This document shows, piece after piece, positions 47,861 to 60,700 of a stretch of 64,000 bases of DNA. Both the position numbers and the translations under genes were made by a program. The notes under the pieces are model-generated. The model was not told the DNA's origin. It saw nothing but the letters and a program-made list of their open reading frames with translations, and searched no databases. Origin of the DNA: Dreissena polymorpha (taxonomy: Eukaryota > Mollusca > Bivalvia > Myida > Dreissenidae); contig NC_068358.1 in the NCBI RefSeq assembly GCF_020536995.1, positions 46,677,085-46,741,084 on the forward strand, given 5' to 3'. Each line of letters begins with the position of its first letter. The first letter of the stretch is position 1.

Positions 47861-49080
47861 TTTTTACATCAGCAGGTAAACAGTTCCAGTCTTTGATCGT
47901 TTATAATTAAAAGTAGTGCTGGTAAAACCATTCACTTGAGGACATTGAGGTAAATAAAAGTTATCTTTACTATGTCTACTGTTATCACTATGTATATCAG
48001 ACACTAAACTAAAATTATTATACAAAAAGGTAATGTAAGAAGGACATTTCTTGTTAACAATTTTATAAACATGAATGAGTGTTATTTGCTTAACTCTGTT
48101 TTGAACATTTAAGCAACCAATATTACTAAAATCTTTAACTTTCAAAGATGTTCTAGAGTCATATCCATGAATAAATTTAACAACTTTATTCTGTACAACT
48201 TGTAACCTATTTTTTAACTGTTTACTAATACCATTGTACTATGAAGAGCTAGCATAGTCAAAATGGCATTGAAGCAATGAGTTACATAACAATTTTCTTA
48301 ATTCCATATTTGAACAGTGGTTTTGTCTATAAAAGAACAGGGGTGTAGCTGCTTTTAGGCACAGCAGGCCCGGGCCTACATTGTTTTTTGAAACATGAAA
48401 AAATTAAAATTGCTTCAACTTCAAAAATGCATTAAAATGTTGACCCTGAATCTGCATTTCATATTGACATGATCCTCAGGCAATGGATTCTGGTCTTGTT
48501 CAAAGGACATATCTTCCAATTATCAACTCTACTTCTTTCTATATAGACATGCAGACAGTATTATTGGAAAGAATTCCCATGGTTTGACTTGTGAATAAGC
48601 GAGTGTTACAATTTTAAATGTTTCTCTGTTCCATATTGTTTTAAAATTTAGTTCTCTGGTATAAAGATAATACAGTAAAATTTAGTTCTCTGACATTGAG
48701 ATAAAAAAGTAAAATATCAAAGAAATACAGGCAAAAGTCTTATATTTTCTTACCTTATTATTTGTCTAGATATGCTTTAAATCTCACCACAGGCGTTATT
48801 GGATTTAAAAAAATTCTGGGGGAGGACCCCCGCACACACACCCCGTTTTTATGTAACATATTCGGGCCTACAGCTCAAAAAATGCTAGCTACGCCCCTGA
48901 AGAATCTTATTCTTGAGTTCACCTTTTTTAATTATATTATTAACAATAGATGTAGCAGAAAGATCAGTGTCGAATATTGAACCAAGGTGTTCAACAGATG
49001 ATTGAGAAACAATAGTGTGATCATTACATTTTACATTAAAATTATGAAGTTTAGATTTCTTTTTGGAACCAAACACTATA
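47861..49080 (-). mobile_element. LINE fragment (RT end and C-terminal tail), cut by the 2.94-kb array
   Basis: On the minus strand 49076-48900 reads IVFGSKKKSKLHNFNVKC, EHLGSIFDTDLSATSIVNNI, the block after the RT palm. After the inserted MITE it goes on with RKLLCNSLLQCHFDYA, GISKQLKNRLQVVQNKVVKF and (47864-48145) NVQNRVKQITLIHVYKIVNK, a C-terminal tail typical of CR1/L2-like LINEs. One TGA stands in the tail. The upstream RT is missing because the array begins there. Confidence 0.75.
48338..48899. mobile_element. hAT-like MITE inserted in the LINE
   Basis: Left end CAGGGGTGTAGCTGC, right end GCTAGCTACGCCCCTG: inverted repeats sharing CAGGGGYGTAGCT, a common hAT terminus. A second nested pair (CAGGCCCGGGCCTACA, TTCGGGCCTACAGC) lies inside. 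The flanks TAAAAGAA and AAGAATCT are not a clean 8-bp duplication. No transposase frame. Confidence 0.7.
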
Positions 49081-49267
49081 CAGCTAGCGGATTGTTGACC
49101 GTCTGCGGCAAAAGGGACAAATGGTCAGGCCTACAAACAAAGAAAAATGGCATAAATGGGTTGCATTCATGTGATTTGGCATATTTTTCATCTTGCTCTC
49201 CACCTGAAACTTCAATCTTTGGACATAATAATATTTACATTCAAGATTTGTTGGAAATGTAACCCTT

Positions 49268-49398
49268 ACTTGTCCATACCAGGTCCCCCTCCCATCCGGA
49301 ACAGTCCAAAACCACCTAAAACATCCATTTGAACCAAAATATTGACATCTCTCATCTATTTTAGCACCCAAATCATCAAAACATTCATTAAAATTCAT
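49268..49398 (-). CDS. Possible small exon in the repeat unit (minus strand), unknown
   Basis: ATG at 49398 opens MNFNECFDDLGAKIDERCQY, then FGSNGCFRWFWTVPDGRG and TWYGQ, followed by a good donor (GACAA/GTAAGG). Cysteines and aromatics are unusually dense for random sequence. The frame is the same in all copies. I do not recognise it and find no sure partner exon. Confidence 0.25.
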
Positions 49399-49465
49399 GT
49401 TCTACTTGTCTCGATTGCAGACGAATCAATGTGACCTTGACATTGCAGTAAATGTGCTTTTTTAA

Positions 49466-49940
49466 GGTTATATTACACTAATTCCGATTCCCATAGGGTC
49501 CCATTATAAAACTGACAACTTTCACAGCATTTTTCTTGCCTTTTCGACGTATCAATTTTTCCGAACCTGGTATCATTTTAAAGATGGATCTGTCCTCTTC
49601 CAATAATTGCAATCAAAAACATACCGTCTCGCAACTTCTAAGAAAGTAAATCGCTGTCGAATGAACCCACCGTTGAAAAACGTGTTTCGGAATCCTAATT
49701 TCGACAAAAGCCCCACACAATAGAAAACACACCCTCAAAAGTCCATCTTTTAAGTTAGCTTCCAATCCAAGGCATCAAAGTACTCCAGACACATACAGGA
49801 TATTACAAATAACCACAAAAGACATGTCTCACATTGTTAAATGGCTTATATTCAAGAAGAGAAAAGGAACTCTTTAGAAATAAGCACTACTTTCGAATGG
49901 ACCACGGAGGGATACACAATGATTTAGTGTAATGTAACCT
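49466..49940. mobile_element. TTAA-flanked MITE within the repeat unit
   Basis: GGTTATATTACACTAATTCC at the left and GATTTAGTGTAATGTAACC at the right are inverted repeats, with TTAA outside each (49462-49465, 49941-49944). It recurs at the same place in every unit, so it was inserted before the array expanded. No protein. Confidence 0.7.
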
Positions 49941-50613
49941 TTAAGGGAACTCAACTTTGTCCTATCCTTTTCAAACTTTCTCCACATGAGATTTAAACTA
50001 TTTCCACAATGAATATGCAATTTCAGTGCATTCGGAGGGGGGAAAAGGCCTTAAAATGGCCGTTTAAAGCGGTGACTAAATTGGCCGCAGTCAAGTCGGA
50101 ATGCATGATTTTTAGTCTAAGTGACGACAGCTGATTTTGTGTCTCTAATTATTGTTACGCGTAACTTTTATGGCAAAAACTGGGATCATTGCAAAAGGCC
50201 CAAATAAATGTATTGATTGTGAATCAGTGTACTTTTCTTGATGAAAAAGGAGACTTTTTTTTTATTTTAAGCACTTTTTTCACACAAAAAAACTCACTGA
50301 CAGCATATAAAATCATGTTTTTCAAGAAAATTATTATTAAAAGCTTCACTTACAATCTAAACATACACATTGCAATTAAAATAATTAATGCTATCATGAT
50401 GAGAGGAATAATTTGCAGCTTTCAAGCCGATACAAGCCTGCTACCCAAAATTAACACTTGAAATGGCGCAAATCGCTCCTTCAACAGCTTACGACACAAT
50501 GTGACATTTGTTGCTCATCCAGATAGTCTCTCTCATTAAAATAAGTCCTGTTGGCTTCATTTTATTAAGTGTTCTCTTTAAAATCCAGCGTTGAAAGCTT
50601 AAGTTTTGCAAAA

Positions 50614-50907
50614 ATGCCACAGTCCCCATGCAAAAAAGCATGTTTGCTAGGAATTCCTGCCCAAGGGGCCACACTAATGTCAGAAAAGTCATTTGGGTGT
50701 GATTCCTCTGTAGTTCAGTGTACATTCATTTCACTACCTGGGGATGACTATCAGGATCAATTTTCCCAGCTTGGTGAAGTGTTGACCTTTCAGGATGTCG
50801 ATGGATCGTCCACAAGGGCTGCACCACTGCGGCCATGGTACCGGACAGGGAGTCGGATTGAGGTGTACACAAACCCGGAGTCAGGCAAGGATCATCCAGA
50901 CCTTTAA
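50614..50907 (+). CDS. Open frame of unit 1, unknown (frame differs in units 2-5)
   Basis: ATG at 50614 reads MPQSPCKKACLLGIPAQ, and goes on through SLPGDDYQDQFSQLGEVLTF and GSRIEVYTNPESGKDHPDL to a stop, 97 residues. In the other copies one more A near the start closes this frame after about 29 codons, while the later part stays open from an inner ATG (76 residues). It may be a relic of a gene exon. Family unknown. Confidence 0.25.
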   Translation: MPQSPCKKACLLGIPAQGATLMSEKSFGCDSSVVQCTFISLPGDDYQDQFSQLGEVLTFQDVDGSSTRAAPLRPWYRTGSRIEVYTNPESGKDHPDL

Positions 50908-51217
50908 TAAAATAAAATGTTAAGGCCCCTGAAACTGGCAATTATGTTCAACACTGAGATAAGGAAACACATAAAGGAGACATCATGCCATGGCTTTATC
51001 ATTATTGACACGGCAAACTCGAGCAGCTGGGGACTCGGCTCTAAACAAAACAGGTATGCTCTATCAATCCGAGCAAGATGGCATGTCAGAGTTAAAAAGA
51101 GCAAACAAACATACAAAAGAGATGTAAAGGAAATTAGAAATTAAATGCCAGAAGTAATTTCAAGTATTTTTTTTTGTCTGCAAGGGTTGCTGTGGAAAAT
51201 AGTGCTTAACGCATAGT

Positions 51218-51788
51218 TTGGCCTGTCGGGGTTCTGCTGGCAAGAACACATCGAAGTCATATCTGCCCGAGAACTGTAAGCTTGAGATAACCATATCTGA
51301 TGAAGGACTGCTTGAAGAATGCATTCTAATTGTACTTGAACCAGATAGCATTGACAGCACAAGGCTTCAGACCCCCCAAAAGTGTGAGGCTTTCAATAGT
51401 GCTTACCTGATACCAGACCGCAATGCCCAAGACAGTGACTTTCTCCCGGAACTGCACAGGCCGCATCCGCAGCACAATCCTTAAGCTCAATCATGGTCTG
51501 GCTGACTCTGAAATAGTGAAATCTGAATTTACAGATGCTCCTTTTTCTAAAGGTTATGAGTTTATTGCCTATCTTAAAAGCAATCACAATGACATACTAA
51601 AGAAGACATGTGCATTTCTGAAAAGACATACAGCTGCCCGATACTCGACTAGGAAAAGGCGCTATGGTCTTCACTCTGAAATTCATTACTCTAAGGGCTT
51701 AACAGAACCAAAGCCAGATCTTACAGCTAAATGGCCCCACCTACAGCTAAATATGCTTTATAGGTTGAAAATAAAGTTATTTGTCTGA
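51218..51788 (+). CDS. Two overlapping open frames ending near an AATAAA, unknown
   Basis: Frame one (51218-51484) reads KSYLPENCKLEITISDEGLL, EECILIVLEPDSIDSTRLQ and ends HPQHNP. Frame two (51423-51788) reads STILKLNHGLADSEIVKSEF, YEFIAYLKSNHNDILKKT, RKRRYGLHSEIHY and ends LKIKLFV. AATAAA lies at 51770-51775 at the very end of frame two. The two frames together look like the 3' end of a real, perhaps decayed, coding sequence. They are repeated in each unit. I do not recognise the protein. Confidence 0.3.
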
Positions 51789-54700
51789 AGAACTAGCGCT
51801 ATTTACTCATCAGCTATGTTGCTTCACCGGCCGCAATTCTGTAAACATAGTGTATATATGGAAATACCTAGTCTACCGCATGCGACGCACCACTACGTCC
51901 ACTGTAAATACACAGCTAAGTTAGTACTCTAACGAACAAACTGAAATTCATGTTTGAATTAAACAATCAGTATGATGACTCTCATTGAAATCATGTCCAG
52001 TGCACCAGTCAGAGCAAGACAGCTAGCGGATTGTTGACCGTCTGCGGCAAAAGGGACAAATGGTCAGGCCTACAAACAAAGAGAAAAATGGCATAAATGG
52101 GTTGCATTCATGTGATTTGGCATATTTTTCATCTTGCTCTCCACCTGAAACTTCAATCTTTGGACATAATAATATTTACATTCAAGATTTGTTGGAAATG
52201 TAACCCTTACTTGTCCATACCAGGTCCCCCTCCCATCCGGAACAGTCCAAAACCACCTAAAACATCCATTTGAACCAAAATATTGACATCTCTCATCTAT
52301 TTTAGCACCCAAATCATCAAAACATTCATTAAAATTCATGTTCTACTTGTCTCGATTGCAGACGAATCAATGTGACCTTGACATTGCAGTAAATGTGCTT
52401 TTTTAAGGTTATATTACACTAATTCCGATTCCCATAGGGTCCCATTATAAAACTGACAACTTTCACAGCATTTTTCTTGCCTTTTCGACGTATCAATTTT
52501 TCCGAACCTGGTATCATTTTAAAGATGGATCTGTCCTCTTCCAATAATTGCAATCAAAAACATACCGTCTCGCAACTTCTAAGAAAGTAAATCGCTGTCG
52601 AATGAACCCACCGTTGAAAAACGTGTTTCGGAATCCTAATTTCGACAAAAGCCCCACACAATAGAAAACACACCCTCAAAAGTCCATCTTTTAAGTTAGC
52701 TTCCAATCCAAGGCATCAAAGTACTCCAGACACATACAGGATATTACAAATAACCACAAAAGACATGTCTCACATTGTTAAATGGCTTATATTCAAGAAG
52801 AGAAAAGGAACTCTTTAGAAATAAGCACTACTTTCGAATGGACCACGGAGGGATACACAATGATTTAGTGTAATGTAACCTTTAAGGGAACTCAACTTTG
52901 TCCTATCCTTTTCAAACTTTCTCCACATGAGATTTAAACTATTTCCACAATGAATATGCAATTTCAGTGCATTCGGAGGGGGGAAAAGGCCTTAAAATGG
53001 CCGTTTAAAGCGGTGACTAAATTGGCCGCAGTCAAGTCGGAATGCATGATTTTTAGTCTAAGTGACGACAGCTGATTTTGTGTCTCTAATTATTGTTACG
53101 CGTAACTTTTATGGCAAAAACTGGGATCATTGCAAAAGGCCCAAATAAATGTATTGATTGTGAATCAGTGTACTTTTCTTGATGAAAAAGGAGACTTTTT
53201 TTTTATTTTAAGCACTTTTTTCACACAAAAAAACTCACTGACAGCATATAAAATCATGTTTTTCAAGAAAATTATTATTAAAAGCTTCACTTACAATCTA
53301 AACATACACATTGCAATTAAAATAATTAATGCTATCATGATGAGAGGAATAATTTGCAGCTTTCAAGCCGATACAAGCCTGCTACCCAAAATTAACACTT
53401 GAAATGGCGCAAATCGCTCCTTCAACAGCTTACGACACAATGTGACATTTGTTGCTCATCCAGATAGTCTCTCTCATTAAAATAAGTCCTGTTGGCTTCA
53501 TTTTATTAAGTGTTCTCTTTAAAATCCAGCGTTGAAAGCTTAAGTTTTGCAAAAATGCCACAGTCCCCATGCAAAAAAGCATGTTTGCTAAGGAATTCCT
53601 GCCCAAGGGGCCACACTAATGTCAGAAAAGTCATTTGGGTGTGATTCCTCTGTAGTTCAGTGTACATTCATTTCACTACCTGGGGATGACTATCAGGATC
53701 AATTTTCCCAGCTTGGTGAAGTGTTGACCTTTCAGGATGTCGATGGATCGTCCACAAGGGCTGCACCACTGCGGCCATGGTACCGGACAGGGAGTCGGAT
53801 TGAGGTGTACACAAACCCGGAGTCAGGCAAGGATCATCCAGACCTTTAATAAAATAAAATGTTAAGGCCCCTGAAACTGGCAATTATGTTCAACACTGAG
53901 ATAAGGAAACACATAAAGGAGACATCATGCCATGGCTTTATCATTATTGACACGGCAAACTCGAGCAGCTGGGGACTCGGCTCTAAACAAAACAGGTATG
54001 CTCTATCAATCCGAGCAAGATGGCATGTCAGAGTTAAAAAGAGCAAACAAACATACAAAAGAGATGTAAAGGAAATTAGAAATTAAATGCCAGAAGTAAT
54101 TTCAAGTATTTTTTTTTGTCTGCAAGGGTTGCTGTGGAAAATAGTGCTTAACGCATAGTTTGGCCTGTCGGGGTTCTGCTGGCAAGAACACATCGAAGTC
54201 ATATCTGCCCGAGAACTGTAAGCTTGAGATAACCATATCTGATGAAGGACTGCTTGAAGAATGCATTCTAATTGTACTTGAACCAGATAGCATTGACAGC
54301 ACAAGGCTTCAGACCCCCCAAAAGTGTGAGGCTTTCAATAGTGCTTACCTGATACCAGACCGCAATGCCCAAGACAGTGACTTTCTCCCGGAACTGCACA
54401 GGCCGCATCCGCAGCACAATCCTTAAGCTCAATCATGGTCTGGCTGACTCTGAAATAGTGAAATCTGAATTTACAGATGCTCCTTTTTCTAAAGGTTATG
54501 AGTTTATTGCCTATCTTAAAAGCAATCACAATGACATACTAAAGAAGACATGTGCATTTCTGAAAAGACATACAGCTGCCCGATACTCGACTAGGAAAAG
54601 GCGCTATGGTCTTCACTCTGAAATTCATTACTCTAAGGGCTTAACAGAACCAAAGCCAGATCTTACAGCTAAATGGCCCCACCTACAGCTAAATATGCTT

Positions 54701-57700
54701 TATAGGTTGAAAATAAAGTTATTTGTCTGAAGAACTAGCGCTATTTACTCATCAGCTATGTTGCTTCACCGGCCGCAATTCTGTAAACATAGTGTATATA
54801 TGGAAATACCTAGTCTACCGCATGCGACGCACCACTACGTCCACTGTAAATACACAGCTAAGTTAGTACTCTAACGAACAAACTGAAATTCATGTTTGAA
54901 TTAAACAATCAGTATGATGACTCTCATTGAAATCATGTCCAGTGCACCAGTCAGAGCAAGACAGCTAGCGGATTGTTGACCGTCTGCGGCAAAAGGGACA
55001 AATGGTCAGGCCTACAAACAAAGAGAAAAATGGCATAAATGGGTTGCATTCATGTGATTTGGCATATTTTTCATCTTGCTCTCCACCTGAAACTTCAATC
55101 TTTGGACATAATAATATTTACATTCAAGATTTGTTGGAAATGTAACCCTTACTTGTCCATACCAGGTCCCCCTCCCATCCGGAACAGTCCAAAACCACCT
55201 AAAACATCCATTTGAACCAAAATATTGACATCTCTCATCTATTTTAGCACCCAAATCATCAAAACATTCATTAAAATTCATGTTCTACTTGTCTCGATTG
55301 CAGACGAATCAATGTGACCTTGACATTGCAGTAAATGTGCTTTTTTAAGGTTATATTACACTAATTCCGATTCCCATAGGGTCCCATTATAAAACTGACA
55401 ACTTTCACAGCATTTTTCTTGCCTTTTCGACGTATCAATTTTTCCGAACCTGGTATCATTTTAAAGATGGATCTGTCCTCTTCCAATAATTGCAATCAAA
55501 AACATACCGTCTCGCAACTTCTAAGAAAGTAAATCGCTGTCGAATGAACCCACCGTTGAAAAACGTGTTTCGGAATCCTAATTTCGACAAAAGCCCCACA
55601 CAATAGAAAACACACCCTCAAAAGTCCATCTTTTAAGTTAGCTTCCAATCCAAGGCATCAAAGTACTCCAGACACATACAGGATATTACAAATAACCACA
55701 AAAGACATGTCTCACATTGTTAAATGGCTTATATTCAAGAAGAGAAAAGGAACTCTTTAGAAATAAGCACTACTTTCGAATGGACCACGGAGGGATACAC
55801 AATGATTTAGTGTAATGTAACCTTTAAGGGAACTCAACTTTGTCCTATCCTTTTCAAACTTTCTCCACATGAGATTTAAACTATTTCCACAATGAATATG
55901 CAATTTCAGTGCATTCGGAGGGGGGAAAAGGCCTTAAAATGGCCGTTTAAAGCGGTGACTAAATTGGCCGCAGTCAAGTCGGAATGCATGATTTTTAGTC
56001 TAAGTGACGACAGCTGATTTTGTGTCTCTAATTATTGTTACGCGTAACTTTTATGGCAAAAACTGGGATCATTAGCAAAAGGCCCAAATAAATGTATTGA
56101 TTGTGAATCAGTGTACTTTTCTTGATGAAAAAGGAGACTTTTTTTTATTTTAAGCACTTTTTTCACACAAAAAAACTCACTGACAGCATATAAAATCATG
56201 TTTTTCAAGAAAATTATTATTAAAAGCTTCACTTACAATCTAAACATACACATTGCAATTAAAATAATTAATGCTATCATGATGAGAGGAATAATTTGCA
56301 GCTTTCAAGCCGATACAAGCCTGCTACCCAAAATTAACACTTGAAATGGCGCAAATCGCTCCTTCAACAGCTTACGACACAATGTGACATTTGTTGCTCA
56401 TCCAGATAGTCTCTCTCATTAAAATAAGTCCTGTTGGCTTCATTTTATTAAGTGTTCTCTTTAAAATCCAGCGTTGAAAGCTTAAGTTTTGCAAAAATGC
56501 CACAGTCCCCATGCAAAAAAGCATGTTTGCTAAGGAATTCCTGCCCAAGGGGCCACACTAATGTCAGAAAAGTCATTTGGGTGTGATTCCTCTGTAGTTC
56601 AGTGTACATTCATTTCACTACCTGGGGATGACTATCAGGATCAATTTTCCCAGCTTGGTGAAGTGTTGACCTTTCAGGATGTCGATGGATCGTCCACAAG
56701 GGCTGCACCACTGCGGCCATGGTACCGGACAGGGAGTCGGATTGAGGTGTACACAAACCCGGAGTCAGGCAAGGATCATCCAGACCTTTAATAAAATAAA
56801 ATGTTAAGGCCCCTGAAACTGGCAATTATGTTCAACACTGAGATAAGGAAACACATAAAGGAGACATCATGCCATGGCTTTATCATTATTGACACGGCAA
56901 ACTCGAGCAGCTGGGGACTCGGCTCTAAACAAAACAGGTATGCTCTATCAATCCGAGCAAGATGGCATGTCAGAGTTAAAAAGAGCAAACAAACATACAA
57001 AAGAGATGTAAAGGAAATTAGAAATTAAATGCCAGAAGTAATTTCAAGTATTTTTTTTTGTCTGCAAGGGTTGCTGTGGAAAATAGTGCTTAACGCATAG
57101 TTTGGCCTGTCGGGGTTCTGCTGGCAAGAACACATCGAAGTCATATCTGCCCGAGAACTGTAAGCTTGAGATAACCATATCTGATGAAGGACTGCTTGAA
57201 GAATGCATTCTAATTGTACTTGAACCAGATAGCATTGACAGCACAAGGCTTCAGACCCCCCAAAAGTGTGAGGCTTTCAATAGTGCTTACCTGATACCAG
57301 ACCGCAATGCCCAAGACAGTGACTTTCTCCCGGAACTGCACAGGCCGCATCCGCAGCACAATCCTTAAGCTCAATCATGGTCTGGCTGACTCTGAAATAG
57401 TGAAATCTGAATTTACAGATGCTCCTTTTTCTAAAGGTTATGAGTTTATTGCCTATCTTAAAAGCAATCACAATGACATACTAAAGAAGACATGTGCATT
57501 TCTGAAAAGACATACAGCTGCCCGATACTCGACTAGGAAAAGGCGCTATGGTCTTCACTCTGAAATTCATTACTCTAAGGGCTTAACAGAACCAAAGCCA
57601 GATCTTACAGCTAAATGGCCCCACCTACAGCTAAATATGCTTTATAGGTTGAAAATAAAGTTATTTGTCTGAAGAACTAGCGCTATTTACTCATCAGCTA

Positions 57701-60700
57701 TGTTGCTTCACCGGCCGCAATTCTGTAAACATAGTGTATATATGGAAATACCTAGTCTACCGCATGCGACGCACCACTACGTCCACTGTAAATACACAGC
57801 TAAGTTAGTACTCTAACGAACAAACTGAAATTCATGTTTGAATTAAACAATCAGTATGATGACTCTCATTGAAATCATGTCCAGTGCACCAGTCAGAGCA
57901 AGACAGCTAGCGGATTGTTGACCGTCTGCGGCAAAAGGGACAAATGGTCAGGCCTACAAACAAAGAGAAAAATGGCATAAATGGGTTGCATTCATGTGAT
58001 TTGGCATATTTTTCATCTTGCTCTCCACCTGAAACTTCAATCTTTGGACATAATAATATTTACATTCAAGATTTGTTGGAAATGTAACCCTTACTTGTCC
58101 ATACCAGGTCCCCCTCCCATCCGGAACAGTCCAAAACCACCTAAAACATCCATTTGAACCAAAATATTGACATCTCTCATCTATTTTAGCACCCAAATCA
58201 TCAAAACATTCATTAAAATTCATGTTCTACTTGTCTCGATTGCAGACGAATCAATGTGACCTTGACATTGCAGTAAATGTGCTTTTTTAAGGTTATATTA
58301 CACTAATTCCGATTCCCATAGGGTCCCATTATAAAACTGACAACTTTCACAGCATTTTTCTTGCCTTTTCGACGTATCAATTTTTCCGAACCTGGTATCA
58401 TTTTAAAGATGGATCTGTCCTCTTCCAATAATTGCAATCAAAAACATACCGTCTCGCAACTTCTAAGAAAGTAAATCGCTGTCGAATGAACCCACCGTTG
58501 AAAAACGTGTTTCGGAATCCTAATTTCGACAAAAGCCCCACACAATAGAAAACACACCCTCAAAAGTCCATCTTTTAAGTTAGCTTCCAATCCAAGGCAT
58601 CAAAGTACTCCAGACACATACAGGATATTACAAATAACCACAAAAGACATGTCTCACATTGTTAAATGGCTTATATTCAAGAAGAGAAAAGGAACTCTTT
58701 AGAAATAAGCACTACTTTCGAATGGACCACGGAGGGATACACAATGATTTAGTGTAATGTAACCTTTAAGGGAACTCAACTTTGTCCTATCCTTTTCAAA
58801 CTTTCTCCACATGAGATTTAAACTATTTCCACAATGAATATGCAATTTCAGTGCATTCGGAGGGGGGAAAAGGCCTTAAAATGGCCGTTTAAAGCGGTGA
58901 CTAAATTGGCCGCAGTCAAGTCGGAATGCATGATTTTTAGTCTAAGTGACGACAGCTGATTTTGTGTCTCTAATTATTGTTACGCGTAACTTTTATGGCA
59001 AAAACTGGGATCATTGCAAAAGGCCCAAATAAATGTATTGATTGTGAATCAGTGTACTTTTCTTGATGAAAAAGGAGACTTTTTTTTATTTTAAGCACTT
59101 TTTTCACACAAAAAAACTCACTGACAGCATATAAAATCATGTTTTTCAAGAAAATTATTATTAAAAGCTTCACTTACAATCTAAACATACACATTGCAAT
59201 TAAAATAATTAATGCTATCATGATGAGAGGAATAATTTGCAGCTTTCAAGCCGATACAAGCCTGCTACCCAAAATTAACACTTGAAATGGCGCAAATCGC
59301 TCCTTCAACAGCTTACGACACAATGTGACATTTGTTGCTCATCCAGATAGTCTCTCTCATTAAAATAAGTCCTGTTGGCTTCATTTTATTAAGTGTTCTC
59401 TTTAAAATCCAGCGTTGAAAGCTTAAGTTTTGCAAAAATGCCACAGTCCCCATGCAAAAAAGCATGTTTGCTAAGGAATTCCTGCCCAAGGGGCCACACT
59501 AATGTCAGAAAAGTCATTTGGGTGTGATTCCTCTGTAGTTCAGTGTACATTCATTTCACTACCTGGGGATGACTATCAGGATCAATTTTCCCAGCTTGGT
59601 GAAGTGTTGACCTTTCAGGATGTCGATGGATCGTCCACAAGGGCTGCACCACTGCGGCCATGGTACCGGACAGGGAGTCGGATTGAGGTGTACACAAACC
59701 CGGAGTCAGGCAAGGATCATCCAGACCTTTAATAAAATAAAATGTTAAGGCCCCTGAAACTGGCAATTATGTTCAACACTGAGATAAGGAAACACATAAA
59801 GGAGACATCATGCCATGGCTTTATCATTATTGACACGGCAAACTCGAGCAGCTGGGGACTCGGCTCTAAACAAAACAGGTATGCTCTATCAATCCGAGCA
59901 AGATGGCATGTCAGAGTTAAAAAGAGCAAACAAACATACAAAAGAGATGTAAAGGAAATTAGAAATTAAATGCCAGAAGTAATTTCAAGTATTTTTTTTT
60001 GTCTGCAAGGGTTGCTGTGGAAAATAGTGCTTAACGCATAGTTTGGCCTGTCGGGGTTCTGCTGGCAAGAACACATCGAAGTCATATCTGCCCGAGAACT
60101 GTAAGCTTGAGATAACCATATCTGATGAAGGACTGCTTGAAGAATGCATTCTAATTGTACTTGAACCAGATAGCATTGACAGCACAAGGCTTCAGACCCC
60201 CCAAAAGTGTGAGGCTTTCAATAGTGCTTACCTGATACCAGACCGCAATGCCCAAGACAGTGACTTTCTCCCGGAACTGCACAGGCCGCATCCGCAGCAC
60301 AATCCTTAAGCTCAATCATGGTCTGGCTGACTCTGAAATAGTGAAATCTGAATTTACAGATGCTCCTTTTTCTAAAGGTTATGAGTTTATTGCCTATCTT
60401 AAAAGCAATCACAATGACATACTAAAGAAGACATGTGCATTTCTGAAAAGACATACAGCTGCCCGATACTCGACTAGGAAAAGGCGCTATGGTCTTCACT
60501 CTGAAATTCATTACTCTAAGGGCTTAACAGAACCAAAGCCAGATCTTACAGCTAAATGGCCCCACCTACAGCTAAATATGCTTTATAGGTTGAAAATAAA
60601 GTTATTTGTCTGAAGAACTAGCGCTATTTACTCATCAGCTATGTTGCTTCACCGGCCGCAATTCTGTAAACATAGTGTATATATGGAAATACCTAGTCTA

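Noticed and set aside
50189-50461. 90-codon Ile/Phe/Lys-rich frame in the array unit
   Set aside because: AT-rich composition; a one-base T-tract difference between copies changes the frame, so it does not look selected.
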